A stretch of DNA of 64,000 nucleotides from Salipiger mangrovisoli (GCF_015223355.1 NZ_JADFFK010000027.1:1-64000); one strand, 5' to 3'. Positions 37,241 to 48,095 are shown, numbered from the stretch's first letter. Notes: a model not told the origin generated them from the letters alone. A program made the numbers and translations.

Positions 37241-38824
37241 ATGGACCTTTTCCTACAATACGTCGGCCTCGGCGTAACTTCCGTGTTCATGGGCGCCGAC
37301 GGTGCCCTGCAGAGCCTGCCAGCGCTGATGGTGCTGGTCGGGGTTCTGGTCGGCATCCTCATCGGCGCGGTGCCCGGCATGTCGGGACCCTTCGCCATGG
37401 CAATCGCGCTGCCCATCCTCGTGTCGATCTTCGGTTACGGCAACGACGCGCTCTACCCGGTGCTCGGCTGTCTGCTAGGCATCATGAAGGGCGCCACGGT
37501 GGGCGGCGCGGTGCCGGCGATCCTGTTCAAGACGCCGGGCACGCCTGATGCCTTCCTCACCACGCTCGACGGCTACCCGATGGCGCGCAAGGGCCAGGGC
37601 CGCAAGGCGATCCAGACCGCGCATTTCGCCTCTGTCATGGGCGACAACTTTTCGGACATCGTGCTGTTCATCGCGGCTCCGGCCATCGCCGTGGCGGTCG
37701 AGCGCATCCTCGGCCTGCCGGAGAAGTCGGCGCTGATCATCCTGTCGCTCTGCTTCATGGCGGCGGTGGTCGGCAGGGCGCCGCTGAAGGGGCTGATCGG
37801 CGGGCTTCTGGGCATGTTCGTCTCGCTCGTCGGCTCGACCATGTCGGGCAACGGTCCGCGGCTGACCTTCGGCATTCCCGAGCTTGGCAATGGCCTGCCG
37901 CTGACCTCGGCGGTGCTGGGGGTGCTGGTGATCTCGGAGGTGCTGATCTCGATCGAGGAGATGCATGACGCCCGCAAGGTCGACGCGCCGCCGCCCACCA
38001 GGCCCGAGATGGGCCCTCGGCTCACATGGGCCGAGCGAGCGCGGATGCTGCCCGGCATTCTGCGCTCTGCAACAATCGGCACGGTGATCGGCGCGCTGCC
38101 CGGGATCGGCACCACCACTGCCGCGACGCTGAGCTATGACACGGCCAAGCGGCGCTCGAAGACGCCCGAGGCCTTCGGGCAGGGCACGCCCGATGGGGTG
38201 GTGGCAACCGAGGCGGCGAATTCCGCCGTCTCCGGCGCCAACCTCATCCCGGTGATGAGCCTCGGCATTCCCGGCAACTTCGCGGCCGTCTTCATCATCC
38301 TTGCGGTGGAGACGATCGGCGACTTCTCCTTCGGCCCGCAGGTGTTCCAGTTCACCCCGATCCAGGAGATCGAGGGCTTTGACACGATCCTCAACACCAA
38401 CCTCGTCATGGCCTTCGGCATGTTCACGATGATGGTGATGGCGAACCTCTTTAACTGGACGTTGGGCGGGGTGCTCATGGGCTTTCTCGGCCATCTCGTG
38501 CGCATCCCCAAGGAGCTCATGCTGCCGGTGATCCTGTCGGTATCGCTCACCGCGGCCTACGTGCAGGACGGCGGCTACCTCGGGCTGTTGACCGCCGGGG
38601 CCTTCGCGCTGATCGGCTACGCGCTGCGGCGGCTGCGGATCTCGATCCTGCCCTTCGTGATCGGCTTCCTGCTGGCGCCGACGCTGGAGGGGCTGGTTCG
38701 CGGCGCTTTCACCGCCTCGGGTGGGGATGCACTGTTCCTGTTCAAATCGCCGATCGCGGTGGGGATGCTAGCCTGCTCGGCCTTCCTGCTGGTCCGCATG
38801 GTGCGTCAGGCCAGGGGTGCATGA
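37241..38824 (+). CDS. tctA: TTT transporter large membrane subunit TctA (system 4)
   Basis: 527 residues, slightly longer than usual owing to an N-terminal extension (MDLFLQYVGLGVTSVFMGAD). Glycine motifs GAVPGMSGPFAMAIALP near 45, FKTPGTPDAFLTTLDGYP near 92, GALPGIGTTTAATLSYD near 287 and LGIPGNFAAVFIILAV near 345. The final ATGA could start a 48-codon frame (38821-38967), which is not called. Confidence 0.92.
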   Translation: MDLFLQYVGLGVTSVFMGADGALQSLPALMVLVGVLVGILIGAVPGMSGPFAMAIALPILVSIFGYGNDALYPVLGCLLGIMKGATVGGAVPAILFKTPGTPDAFLTTLDGYPMARKGQGRKAIQTAHFASVMGDNFSDIVLFIAAPAIAVAVERILGLPEKSALIILSLCFMAAVVGRAPLKGLIGGLLGMFVSLVGSTMSGNGPRLTFGIPELGNGLPLTSAVLGVLVISEVLISIEEMHDARKVDAPPPTRPEMGPRLTWAERARMLPGILRSATIGTVIGALPGIGTTTAATLSYDTAKRRSKTPEAFGQGTPDGVVATEAANSAVSGANLIPVMSLGIPGNFAAVFIILAVETIGDFSFGPQVFQFTPIQEIEGFDTILNTNLVMAFGMFTMMVMANLFNWTLGGVLMGFLGHLVRIPKELMLPVILSVSLTAAYVQDGGYLGLLTAGAFALIGYALRRLRISILPFVIGFLLAPTLEGLVRGAFTASGGDALFLFKSPIAVGMLACSAFLLVRMVRQARGA

Positions 38825-38934
38825 CCAAACCCGCGGCATGGGTTGCCATCCTGCGCACAGTTACCGACCGCGCGAAGAACGGAAAACCGGGCGCATGCGG
38901 TACCGCGACGCACGCGCTCGGAACCCGGGCGGGT

Positions 38935-39432
38935 TCACTGCACACCGTCGGCAGAGAGTGCCGCTGAGTCAGCAAGCCCTCCGCCGAGGATCAGCTTGCG
39001 GCAAAGCTGCAGGAACAGGTCGCGTTCTTGATGCGTCAGAGCGCCAAAGATCTCTTCTTGGCGTTTCAGGACCCGCCCCTCGATCTCTTCGAGGACCCGC
39101 CTCCCTTGCTCGGTCGGGAAGAGCTGCTTTGCCCGCGTGTCCTCGTCGCTGGTTTCGACGGTGATCCAGCCGCGCTCGCGCAGCAGGGAGACCGCGCGGC
39201 TGACCGAGTTCTGCGGGCGGGGGAAGAGCAGCTGAATGTCTTTCGCAAGGAGCCCCGGAAAGCGAACCACCGCGTAAAGCGCCGACCAAGCATGCACAGG
39301 CATGCGGTAGGTCTTCTCGAAAAAGCGGTTAGAAATCTGGTTGTTGGAGAGAACAATGTAGCTCACCACCATCAGGTATCGCAGGTCGGACGCAAACGTC
39401 TCGCGCAGGATGTCGTCAGTTTCGTATCGCAC
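38935..39432 (-). CDS. MarR-family transcriptional regulator
   Basis: 165 residues with a winged HTH: FPGLLAKDIQLLFPRPQNSV near 72-92 as the recognition region, wing QLFPTEQGRRVLEEIE near 118-133, flanked by dimerisation helices. Divergent from the transporter at 39601, with a perfect 18-bp palindrome between them. Presumably represses the transporter-hydrolase operon until a ligand binds. Confidence 0.85.
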   Translation of the reverse strand: MRYETDDILRETFASDLRYLMVVSYIVLSNNQISNRFFEKTYRMPVHAWSALYAVVRFPGLLAKDIQLLFPRPQNSVSRAVSLLRERGWITVETSDEDTRAKQLFPTEQGRRVLEEIEGRVLKRQEEIFGALTHQERDLFLQLCRKLILGGGLADSAALSADGVQ

Positions 39433-39536
39433 GGTTTCACCATCTTGGCTTTAGGGAGAGGCGTCTGCGGTCTTGGCGCCCGGCATGGTTGCAATCTTTC
39501 GTTTTCTTGGCAGCAAGCATAGCACTCCTTGCGAAA

Positions 39537-39554
39537 TACATCCATTTGGATGTA
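39537..39554. promoter_or_regulatory. Perfect 18-bp palindrome, putative MarR operator
   Basis: TACATCC-ATTT-GGATGTA between the divergent MarR and transporter genes, 47 bases before the transporter start. Length and symmetry fit MarR dimer binding. Confidence 0.65.
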
Positions 39555-39600
39555 ACGATCCGTCAATCGTTGCACCTGCCAGACTTGAATCGAGACCAGA

Positions 39601-40790
39601 ATGCCCCAACTCGCCGCCTTTGCATTGCTGACGTTGATACTCTTCGTCGGCGACGTCGCCGCCACCCGGACCCGATCGCGACTGCCGTCAATCTTCGTCT
39701 GCGCCGTGCTGTTCCTTGTCGGGTACTGGACCTTCTTCCCGCAGGATATCGTACAAGTCGCCGGTTTCGGCACTCCGATCGTCTACCTGTCGATGTATCT
39801 GCTCATCACCAACATGGGCACGCTGCTCTCGGTCGGCGAGCTCAAGCGGCAATGGCGCACGGTGGTCATCGCTCTGCTGGGGATTGCCGGCATCGCCGCG
39901 ATGCTGTTCACCGTCGGCCGGCTCTTCCTCGACTTCGAGACCCTCGTCGTCGTGACGCCGCCACTGACCGGCGGGGTGGTCTCCTCGTTGATCATGTCCG
40001 AAGCCGCGGCCAATGCCGGCTTCGAGAGCCTCGCGGTGCTCGCCATCCTGATCTACGTGATGCAGGGCTTCATCGGCTATCCGCTCACCTCCTGGATGCT
40101 GCAGCGCGAGGGACGTCGGGTGCTCGGCCTCTACCGCAGCGGCCAGTGGACCGGCGCGGCCAAGGTGGCGCAGGTCGCTCCGGCGAAGGCCGCCTCGGTG
40201 CCTGCCCTCTTCGCCAAGCTTCCGGCGGAGTACAACACCGTCTATTTCAAGCTGTTCCGTCTTGGCCTCGTGGCCTTCCTCGCCTGGGGGGCCTCACAGG
40301 TGGTGAAGCCCTATTTCGACATCAGTCCCTTCGTGCTGTGCCTCGTGGCCGGTGTGCTCGCCTCGTCGGTGGGCTTTCTGGAGCGGCAGCCGCTGCAACT
40401 CGCGAACTCCTTCGGCTTCGTCATCATGGTCCTGATGCTGTTCATTCTCGGCGGTCTGAACCGCGCGACACCCGAGATGCTCCTTGACCTTGCGGGCCCG
40501 ATGTTCGGCGCGATCATCATCGGCGTGGCGGGCATGTACGTTTTCTCCTTCATCGCTGGAAAGCTGCTCGGCAGCACTCCGGCGATGGCTTTCGCGTGCT
40601 CGCTCACGGCGCTCTACGGCTTTCCGGCTGACTACGTGATCACCAACGAGGTGGTGAACGCGCTGTCCGACAAGGAAGACGAACGCGAAGTGCTCTCGGC
40701 GCACATGTTGCCACCGATGCTCGTCGCGGGCTTCGTGACCGTGACGATCGTGTCGGTGCTGCTCGCCGGTATCTTCGCGGGGCTCCTGTG

Positions 40791-40791
<1 letters not shown>
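39601..40791 (+). CDS. Multi-spanning transporter, possibly ESS glutamate:Na+ symporter-like
   Basis: 396 residues with about 10-11 hydrophobic helices (AAFALLTLILFVGD, VVIALLGIAGIAAMLF, ISPFVLCLVAGVLASSV and MFGAIIIGVAGMYVFSFIAG). A glycine-rich TPPLTGGVVSSLIMSEAA near 120 resembles the pore loop of ESS-type glutamate symporters, but I do not recognise the family with certainty. The stop overlaps the start of an M20 carbamoylase-like gene, so it probably imports the hydrolase substrate. Preceded by a MarR operator. Confidence 0.6.
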
Positions 40792-42026
<1,235 letters not shown>

Positions 42027-42220
42027 AGCCCGAGAGGTCCGGCACGCGCCCCGATCGGGGGGCGGATGCTGTCTGCGCGTGCCATCGAGGCGCAGGCCAC
42101 GCGGGAAGGGACAAGAACGGCCCGCGGTTGCATACCGTGGACCTTCGTCGCAGACGCCTAGGGTTGTTGGCTGGGGTTTCCGTTCTGGCCAGAGCCCTTC
42201 GCCGCCGAGCTCCTCTGGTG

Positions 42221-42420
42221 CTTCAAGGTGGCTGCAAGAAACGGACCCGTCGGCTGCGTGCCATTTCTGACGCGGTGTAGATCCGGATTCGTGCCACGGC
42301 GTTCGAGAGGTGCTGTTTCTCGGGAAAGCCCGCAGCCTCTACATCACCAGGCTCGATTGCCTGGAAGAACTTCACTTTTCGTCCTGAACCGCTTCCAGAA
42401 GATCCGGGCCATTGGTCTGT
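42221..42420 (-). pseudogene. Decayed 3-prime end of a GntR gene (copy of 42818-43017)
   Basis: About 200 bases clearly homologous (roughly four bases in five) and collinear with the 3-prime end and downstream flank of the intact GntR gene at 42851. Shared words include CTTCAAGGTGGC, GATTCGNGCC, TTCGAGAGGTG, GCTCGATTGCCTGGAA and GTCCTGAACNGCTTCCA. The frame is broken and only the last part of the gene remains. It stops abruptly at 42420, where gabD-like sequence begins. Confidence 0.8.
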
Positions 42421-42422
42421 GT

Positions 42423-42486
42423 GACATCACGGGCTCGATGACTTTCTCGAGCTCAATTGCGTTCGCTGCGGACGTATTCAGTGATG
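42423..42486 (+). pseudogene. Decayed 3-prime end of a gabD-type gene (copy of 56567-56630)
   Basis: CATCACGGGCTCGATGACTT and TCTCGAGCTCAA are identical to the last codons of the intact aldehyde dehydrogenase ending at 56628, including the TGATG overlap with the following lpdA-like frame. Only about 60 bases survive. The junction with the GntR remnant is a deletion scar. Confidence 0.8.
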
Positions 42487-42640
42487 CCCGAGGCTGATTG
42501 CGACGTTATCATGATCGGCGCAGGTCCTGGAGGATATGTTATTGCAATCCGGGCTATATCGCTCGCCAAGCGAGTCGCGTCGTGGCGCGCGAGCACCTCG
42601 GTGGCATATGCCTGAACTCGCGCTGCTTCCGTCAAAAAAA
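42484..42640 (+). pseudogene. lpdA: Truncated, frameshifted lpdA 5-prime fragment (copy A)
   Basis: Begins MPEADCDVIMIGAGPGGYVI, the FAD-binding N-terminus of dihydrolipoamide dehydrogenase. A frameshift follows, and the next frame reads VAREHLGGICLNSRC, the redox-active CxxxxC region of E3 with its cysteines disrupted. Similarity ends near 42632. Matches the second fragment at 56628. Non-functional. Confidence 0.8.
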
Positions 42641-42654
42641 TGCAAGCCATATAA

Positions 42655-42673
42655 CATAGTTCGACCTTATCCG
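42655..42673 (+). repeat. Copy A of the boundary motif
   Basis: CATAG-TTCGACC-TTATCCG directly after the truncated lpdA fragment. The sequence between the lpdA break and this motif resembles the equivalent stretch before 56794, so the same element end interrupts lpdA in both places. The spacer to 42850 holds no other recognised feature. Confidence 0.5.
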
Positions 42674-42850
42674 TCCATTACCGCCCTCAAATGGTCAGGA
42701 TAGGGGGGTGGACTCAGATCTTTCCTGTATGCATGGTCGGAGCCTGGCCAGACTCGTCACGATCGACACCGACACAAAGGTTAGAGTTGCACAGCTTGAC
42801 GAACGCCAGCGGAGGATCTTCAAGGTGGCGGCTAGAAATAGGCTCGCGGG

Positions 42851-43609
42851 CTACGTGCCTTTTTCTGACGCAGTGTAGATCTGGATTCGCGCCGCGGCAT
42901 TCGAGAGGTGTTGTTCCGCGGCGAGGCTCGCAGCCGCTTCATCGCCAAGCTCGATTGCCTGGAAAATCTTCTTGTGCTCGTCCTGAACTGCTTCCAAAAG
43001 ATCTGGGCGATTAGTTCTAGTATTGATACGGGCGCGCCGGATGACGCTGCGCGCGCTTGCTTCAAGATGCTTGCTTAGAGAAATAAAATTAGGATTGTGG
43101 GTTGCTTCCACGATGGCTTGATGGAAGCGGTAGTCTTCCTCGTCGCCCAGCATGTCGTTTGCCACTGCATATTCCATGCCGATCAGCGCGCGCTTTATCG
43201 ACTTCAGGTCCTCTTCGGTCCGATGCCGTGCCGCGATCCTTGTCGCCGCCGTTTCGACGGTGATGAGAAGCTCCATTGCCTGGGCGAGGGCTGTGTCATC
43301 CAGGAGAGAGAAGCTCTGTAGCCGGAAGGCATTGGTTGCGTCCTGCTGGGTCACGTAGACGCCGCTGCCCGCGCGTGCTGCTACAAGCCCTTCGGACTTC
43401 AGCTGCGAGAGTGCCTCGCGTACCACGGCGCGACTGACCGAATACATGCTGCAGAGCTCGCGCTCCGAGGGTAGTCGGTCTCCGACGCTGAGATCACCCG
43501 CTGCAATCTGCGCCTGAAGACCTCGGGCGATCTCATCCGGGAGATGGCGATTCCTTTGCGCAGATTGCGACGATGCGCTGGCCACTGCTGCAGATTCTGA
43601 CTCGGTCAT
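42851..43609 (-). CDS. GntR-family regulator, FCD subfamily (module regulator)
   Basis: 252 residues. N-terminal winged helix with ERELCSMYSVSRAVVREALS near residues 49-68, FCD domain from about 90 (LLDDTALAQAMELLITVETA) with EDYRFHQAIVEATHNP and a C-terminal helix ending EQHLSNAAARIQIYT. AGGAGGATC precedes the ATG. Divergent from livK. The repeated GGTCTG elements at 43639 and 43725 are candidate operators. Its 3-prime end has a decayed duplicate at 42221. Confidence 0.87.
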   Translation of the reverse strand: MTESESAAVASASSQSAQRNRHLPDEIARGLQAQIAAGDLSVGDRLPSERELCSMYSVSRAVVREALSQLKSEGLVAARAGSGVYVTQQDATNAFRLQSFSLLDDTALAQAMELLITVETAATRIAARHRTEEDLKSIKRALIGMEYAVANDMLGDEEDYRFHQAIVEATHNPNFISLSKHLEASARSVIRRARINTRTNRPDLLEAVQDEHKKIFQAIELGDEAAASLAAEQHLSNAAARIQIYTASEKGT

Positions 43610-43638
43610 GTGATCCTCCTGAAGTCATTCTAGGCATC

Positions 43639-43737
43639 TGGTCTGACAAGTTAAAGTATTATTTTTCTGTTAAAAGTGGTGATTTTATGCCAAATGATAC
43701 CGAATTTTTCTGGCTAGTATGAAATTGGTCTGCCCAG
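43639..43737. promoter_or_regulatory. Divergent promoter region with paired GGTCTG operators
   Basis: TGGTCTGACAAG (43639-43650) and TTGGTCTGCCCAG (43725-43737) bracket an AT-rich core (43651-43720) between the GntR gene and livK. TGGTCTGAC-type words are common in FCD-GntR operators. Spacing is about eight helical turns. Confidence 0.5.
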
Positions 43738-43830
43738 TTGTTGACTGGTAAGGCCATTCGTGCGATCACCGCTGGGTCGCGGCGCTGGGAGGCATCTGCC
43801 GCGGCTCAACAGATGTCTAGGGAGGACAGC

Positions 43831-45075
43831 ATGGCATTTCGCTCATATGCCCGCGGCACCGCCGCGCTCGCGCTCGTGATGGCGGCCGGGACGGCTCAGG
43901 CCGAGGCGCTCAAAATCGGTCTCGTGGAAACTCTGTCGGGGCCGCAGGCGTCCACCGGCCTGCTTTATAGGGATGCGGTGCTCTACGGAATTTCCAAGAT
44001 CAACGAAGCGGGTGGCTTTGGCGGTGCGCCGATCGAGGTCCTCGAGTACGACAACCAGGGTGGCCCGGTCGGGGCTGCCGACCGCGTGCGCGCCGCAATC
44101 GCAGATGGCGCGGACATTATCATCCAAGGCTCGTCCTCGGCCGTGGCTGGACAGATCACCGAAGACGTCCGCAAGAACAATCTGCGCAACGCTGGCGATG
44201 AGGTCCTTTATATCAACCTCGGAGCCGAAGCGATGGAGCTCACCGGTTCCAAGTGCCACTTCTATCATTTCCGCATGAGCCCGAACGCCGCGATCCGCGT
44301 CAACACGGTTCTCGACGGCATGAAGGAAGCCGGTGCGCTCGGCACAAATGTCTACGCCATCAACCAGAACTACTCCTGGGGCATCGATGTTCAGGACAAC
44401 ACAGTCGCAGCGGCAAGCGCACTCGGCTTCGAGGTCGTCGAAGAGACCCTGCACGAGGTGAACAAGATTCAGGATTTCGCGCCCTACGTCGCGCGGATCC
44501 AGCAGAGCGGTGCCGACACGGTGATCACCGGAAACTGGTCGAACGACCTGCTACTGCTCATGAAGGCCGCCAGCGGCGCGGGTCTCGACGCACGCTTCGG
44601 AACGGCCTTCCTCGATCAGCCGGGCAATATCGGAAATGCTGGCGCGGTGGCCGAGGGGCACTTTGTCTCAACGCCTTTCAACGCCGAGGTGAACGCCGAG
44701 GCCAGCAGCGCCTTCATGGAGGACTACAAGTCCAAGACGGGGCACTATCCTTCCTACGTCGAGCCCGCAGCGGTCTTCGGTATCCAGCTGCTCGGCGAAG
44801 CGCTGGCCCAGGTCGAGCCGACCGAGGATGGGGTGGATGCGACGGCCCTCGCGCTGGCGCTCGAGCAAGCCACCGTGGAAACCCCGATGGGCGTGGTTTC
44901 CATGCGTGCGGGTGACCACCAGGCTAGCCTTCCGATGGTGGTCCAGGAAGTGACCCGCGACGCGGTCTACAAGGCCGATGGCACCGAGTTCGGCTTCTCG
45001 CCGGTCAAGGTCATTTCAGCGCAGGACGCCGAGCAGCCGCTGCAGGACAGCTGCGAGATGAAACGTCCGGGCTGA
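43831..45075 (+). CDS. Branched-chain-type ABC transporter substrate-binding protein (LivK-like)
   Basis: 414 residues. Start at 43831 with AGGGAGGAC upstream; an open extension to 43738 is rejected. The signal peptide ends near AGTAQAEALK. Peripla_BP_6 fold: LKIGLVETLSGPQASTG near 26, DNQGGPVGAADRVRAAI near 75, NQNYSWGIDVQ near 190. This receptor class also takes aromatic acids, short amides and urea, so the ligand is open. First gene of the long plus-strand catabolic operon. Confidence 0.9.
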   Translation: MAFRSYARGTAALALVMAAGTAQAEALKIGLVETLSGPQASTGLLYRDAVLYGISKINEAGGFGGAPIEVLEYDNQGGPVGAADRVRAAIADGADIIIQGSSSAVAGQITEDVRKNNLRNAGDEVLYINLGAEAMELTGSKCHFYHFRMSPNAAIRVNTVLDGMKEAGALGTNVYAINQNYSWGIDVQDNTVAAASALGFEVVEETLHEVNKIQDFAPYVARIQQSGADTVITGNWSNDLLLLMKAASGAGLDARFGTAFLDQPGNIGNAGAVAEGHFVSTPFNAEVNAEASSAFMEDYKSKTGHYPSYVEPAAVFGIQLLGEALAQVEPTEDGVDATALALALEQATVETPMGVVSMRAGDHQASLPMVVQEVTRDAVYKADGTEFGFSPVKVISAQDAEQPLQDSCEMKRPG

Positions 45076-45161
45076 CCGGACCTCTCCACATCATGAACTG
45101 AAACCTGATCATGGGCGGGGCTCAAGCCCCGGCCATGAGCCCGCCTGCCATTAAAAAAGGA

Positions 45162-46115
45162 ATGGGGCTCGTTTTGGACCAGATAATCTTCGCTTTGCTG
45201 AATGGCACGATCTACGGCCTTCTGCTCTTCATGGTGTCGGCGGGCCTGACGCTGATCTTCGGCATGATGGGCGTACTGAACTTCGCGCATGCCTCGTTTT
45301 ACATGCTGGGTGCCTATTTTGCCTACACGCTGGAGCCCCTGACCGGCTTCTGGATCGCCATCATCCTGTCTCCGCTCCTGGTGGCCGGCATCGGTATCCT
45401 GGTCGAGCGCTACATCTTGCGCCACGTGCATGCGCACGGCCACGCCCACGAGTTGCTGGTGACCTTTGGTTTGTCCGTTGTGATCGCCGAGATCATCAAG
45501 ATGGCCTACGGCAAGTTCGCGATCGACTATCGTGTGCCCGTCGAACTCAATTTCGCCGCCTTCTCCCTGAGCGGCATCGACTACCCGTTCTACCGGCTCT
45601 TCATGGGCGGCATCGCGCTCGCGATGTTCATCGCGATTTACCTCCTCCTGACCCGCACTCGGGTGGGGATCGTAGTGCGCTCCGCCATCTACCGCCCGCA
45701 GATGGTCGAGGCCCTCGGCCACAATGTGCCCTTGGTCTTCATGGGAGTTTTCGGCTTCGGCGCCGCGCTCGCGGGCCTGGCCGGGGCAGTCGCAGGGGCC
45801 TTCTACACGACGAACCCTAACATGGCCCTCGAACTTGGCGTGATGGTCTTCGTAGTGGTCGTTGTCGGCGGGCTCGGCTCGATGGGCGGCGCCATGGCGG
45901 CATCCCTGCTCATCGGCATCACCAACTCGCTCGCGGTCGGGAGCAACTTCATGCTGGCGGATGCGCTTGCCCTCGTCGGCCTCGGGGCTTGGGCGCAGGA
46001 CATTGGTGGACTCCTGACCACCCGGTTGTCGAGCCTCGCCGCCACGATCCCCTTCTTCATCATGCTACTGGTGCTGGTTGTCCGACCCTCGGGTCTGATG
46101 GGTGAAAAGGAATAA
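45162..46115 (+). CDS. livH: Branched-chain-type ABC transporter permease (LivH-like)
   Basis: 317 residues with about eight membrane segments. Family motifs GLTLIFGMMGVLNFAHASFY near 33 and GLGSMGGAMAASLLIGI near 245. The start is uncertain: the ATG at 45162 is immediately preceded by AAAAAAGGA, which is close, and a TTG 15 bases later would be better spaced. The open frame extends to 45111 without support. Works with livM and two ATPases. Confidence 0.87.
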   Translation: MGLVLDQIIFALLNGTIYGLLLFMVSAGLTLIFGMMGVLNFAHASFYMLGAYFAYTLEPLTGFWIAIILSPLLVAGIGILVERYILRHVHAHGHAHELLVTFGLSVVIAEIIKMAYGKFAIDYRVPVELNFAAFSLSGIDYPFYRLFMGGIALAMFIAIYLLLTRTRVGIVVRSAIYRPQMVEALGHNVPLVFMGVFGFGAALAGLAGAVAGAFYTTNPNMALELGVMVFVVVVVGGLGSMGGAMAASLLIGITNSLAVGSNFMLADALALVGLGAWAQDIGGLLTTRLSSLAATIPFFIMLLVLVVRPSGLMGEKE

Positions 46116-46119
46116 CTCG

Positions 46120-47346
46120 ATGAAACTCGGACCAATCTCTCTCGCCGTCGTCGTCTGTTTGCTGCTGGCGATGCCTTGGCTGGTTTCCGGCTCTTTCCTG
46201 AACGCCGCCATTCAGATGCTAATCGCCGCGTTGTTTGCCATGGCGTTCGGCCTTCTCTGCGGTCGCGCGGGCATGTTGAGCTTCGGCCATGCCGCCTACT
46301 TCGGCGTCGGTGCATTTGCCGCCGTGCATGCGATGAATGCCTTCGGTGGCGAAGGGCTGCTGCCAACACCGCTGCTGCCGCTCGTCGGTGCCGGGACCGG
46401 CCTGGTCAGCGGTCTTGTCGCGGGCTATTTCTCCACCAAGCGGACCGGCGTCTACTTCGCCATGATCACCCTAGCGCTGGCAGAGTTGCTCCATGCACTC
46501 GCACCGCACATGAAGGCGATGTTCGGCGGTGAGGCTGGCGTGTCGTCCTTCCGCATGCCGGCATGGGGTTTCTCCTTCGGGTCAATCACCGAGGTCTATT
46601 TCCTGACCCTAGCATGGACCCTGCTGTCGATCGCCGCGCTCTACCTCTTTTCGAAGACGCCGCTGGGAAGCCTCGCGCTTGGGCTTCGGGAGAATGCCCA
46701 CCGTCTGCGCTTCCTAGGCTACAACACCCACGCGCTCGGCACACTGATCTTCGCGGTGTCGGCCATGTTCGCCGGTATCGCGGGGGCGCTGCAGTCGCTG
46801 AACATCGAGGCCGCCAACTACGTCGTGCTGGAGTCGCACATCTCCACCGCGGTCGTGCTGAACAGCTTCATCGGCGGTGTACGGGTGTTCCTCGGACCAG
46901 CCATCGGCGGGGCGGTGATGACCTTCTTCGGCCATGTCACATCTGATCTGACGCGGGTCTGGCTGCTGTATCAGGGCATCATCTTCGTACTGGTCATGAT
47001 GTTCATGCCGCGCGGCATCGTCGGCGAGATCGTCGACCGGTTTTCGGCACCAACACGCGCTGGCATCCTGCGGCTTCTGGGGGACATCTGCCTGCGGCTC
47101 GGGGCCGTCGCAGTGGCCGCGATCGGCGCAATCTTCCTGATCGAGTTCCTGCAGCGGCTTCTTTCGAACGAGTACCGGGCAAACGTAGCGGCCGCTGGCT
47201 GGCCCGACATCACCTTGTTCTCGATGGACTGGTCGCCACTCTCCATCCAGCCTTGGGGCTTTGGCCTGGGACTGATGGCGGTCGGCATCGCGCTTGTTGT
47301 TACCATCAACCGCCGCCTTGCGGCGCGCAAGGAGGCTGAGGCATGA
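46120..47346 (+). CDS. livM: Branched-chain-type ABC transporter permease (LivM-like)
   Basis: 408 residues. The ATG at 46120 with AAAAGGAATAA upstream is chosen over an in-frame GTG at 46102 inside livH. Family motif FGLLCGRAGMLSFGHAAYFG near 45 and VFLGPAIGGAVMTFFG near 265. A C-terminal extension of about 80 residues includes two more hydrophobic segments (LGAVAVAAIGAIFLIEFL and GFGLGLMAVGIALVV), longer than standard LivM. Stop overlaps livG (ATGA). Confidence 0.88.
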   Translation: MKLGPISLAVVVCLLLAMPWLVSGSFLNAAIQMLIAALFAMAFGLLCGRAGMLSFGHAAYFGVGAFAAVHAMNAFGGEGLLPTPLLPLVGAGTGLVSGLVAGYFSTKRTGVYFAMITLALAELLHALAPHMKAMFGGEAGVSSFRMPAWGFSFGSITEVYFLTLAWTLLSIAALYLFSKTPLGSLALGLRENAHRLRFLGYNTHALGTLIFAVSAMFAGIAGALQSLNIEAANYVVLESHISTAVVLNSFIGGVRVFLGPAIGGAVMTFFGHVTSDLTRVWLLYQGIIFVLVMMFMPRGIVGEIVDRFSAPTRAGILRLLGDICLRLGAVAVAAIGAIFLIEFLQRLLSNEYRANVAAAGWPDITLFSMDWSPLSIQPWGFGLGLMAVGIALVVTINRRLAARKEAEA

Positions 47347-48095
47347 GCGATCCGATCCTGTCCCTTCAGGACGTTCACAAGTCCTTTGGCGAAGCGCATA
47401 TCATCCGTGGCGCCACGCTGAATGTCATGGCGGGCGAGCGACACGCGGTCATCGGGCCCAACGGTGCCGGCAAGTCGACACTTTTTCACCTGTGTTCTGG
47501 GCAGTTTGCTCCGAGCAAGGGAAAGATTCTGCTGCAGGGCAACAGCATCGGCGGCCTGAAACCTGCAGAGGTTAACCGCCGAGGTCTCGCCAGATCCTTC
47601 CAGATCACCAACATTTTTCCCGGTGTCTCGGTCCGCGAGAACCTGCGCCTGGCGGTGATGCGCAAGCACAACCTCCAGTTCGTCTTTTGGCGTTCCGCTG
47701 CGCGTCTGCGCGTCGTGAACGAAGAGGTCGATGAACTGCTCGAGAAGATCCGCCTTTCCGCACGGGGAAGCGATCTTGCGAGCCAGCTGTCCTACTCCGA
47801 GCAGCGATCGCTCGAGATCGGGATGACCCTGGCCTCGGACCCGAAGGTGATCCTTCTGGATGAGCCCATGGCAGGCATGTCCCACGAAGAGACGGACTAT
47901 ACCTCCGGGCTCATCCGGGAGATTACCCAGGGCCGGACGCTGCTGATCGTCGAGCACGACATGAGCGTGGTGTTCTCGCTGGCCCACCGCATCAGCGTGC
48001 TCGTCTACGGCGAGATCATCGCGACCGGGACACCGGACGAAATCCGCGGCAACGCCCGCGTCAAGGAAGCCTATCTCGGCGAGGAGGCGGCATGA
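47343..48095 (+). CDS. livG: Branched-chain-type ABC transporter ATPase (LivG-like)
   Basis: 250 residues. Walker A GPNGAGKST near 39, signature-region LSYSEQRSLEIGMTLASDP near 147, Walker B VILLDEPMAGMS near 170, switch His in IVEHDMSVV near 200. The ABC signature reads SYSEQR, the usual LivG form. Coupled by ATGA overlaps to livM upstream and livF downstream. Confidence 0.9.
   Translation: MSDPILSLQDVHKSFGEAHIIRGATLNVMAGERHAVIGPNGAGKSTLFHLCSGQFAPSKGKILLQGNSIGGLKPAEVNRRGLARSFQITNIFPGVSVRENLRLAVMRKHNLQFVFWRSAARLRVVNEEVDELLEKIRLSARGSDLASQLSYSEQRSLEIGMTLASDPKVILLDEPMAGMSHEETDYTSGLIREITQGRTLLIVEHDMSVVFSLAHRISVLVYGEIIATGTPDEIRGNARVKEAYLGEEAA

Noticed and set aside
38821-38967. 48-codon frame starting in the tctA stop codon (ATGA)
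   Set aside because: The overlap is suggestive, but the product (MTKPAAWVAILRTV...) has no recognisable features and overlaps the MarR 3-prime end. Not enough support.
42027-42690. A small novel gene in the spacer after the carbamoylase
   Set aside because: The open frames here are explained by decayed GntR, gabD and lpdA fragments. None is intact.
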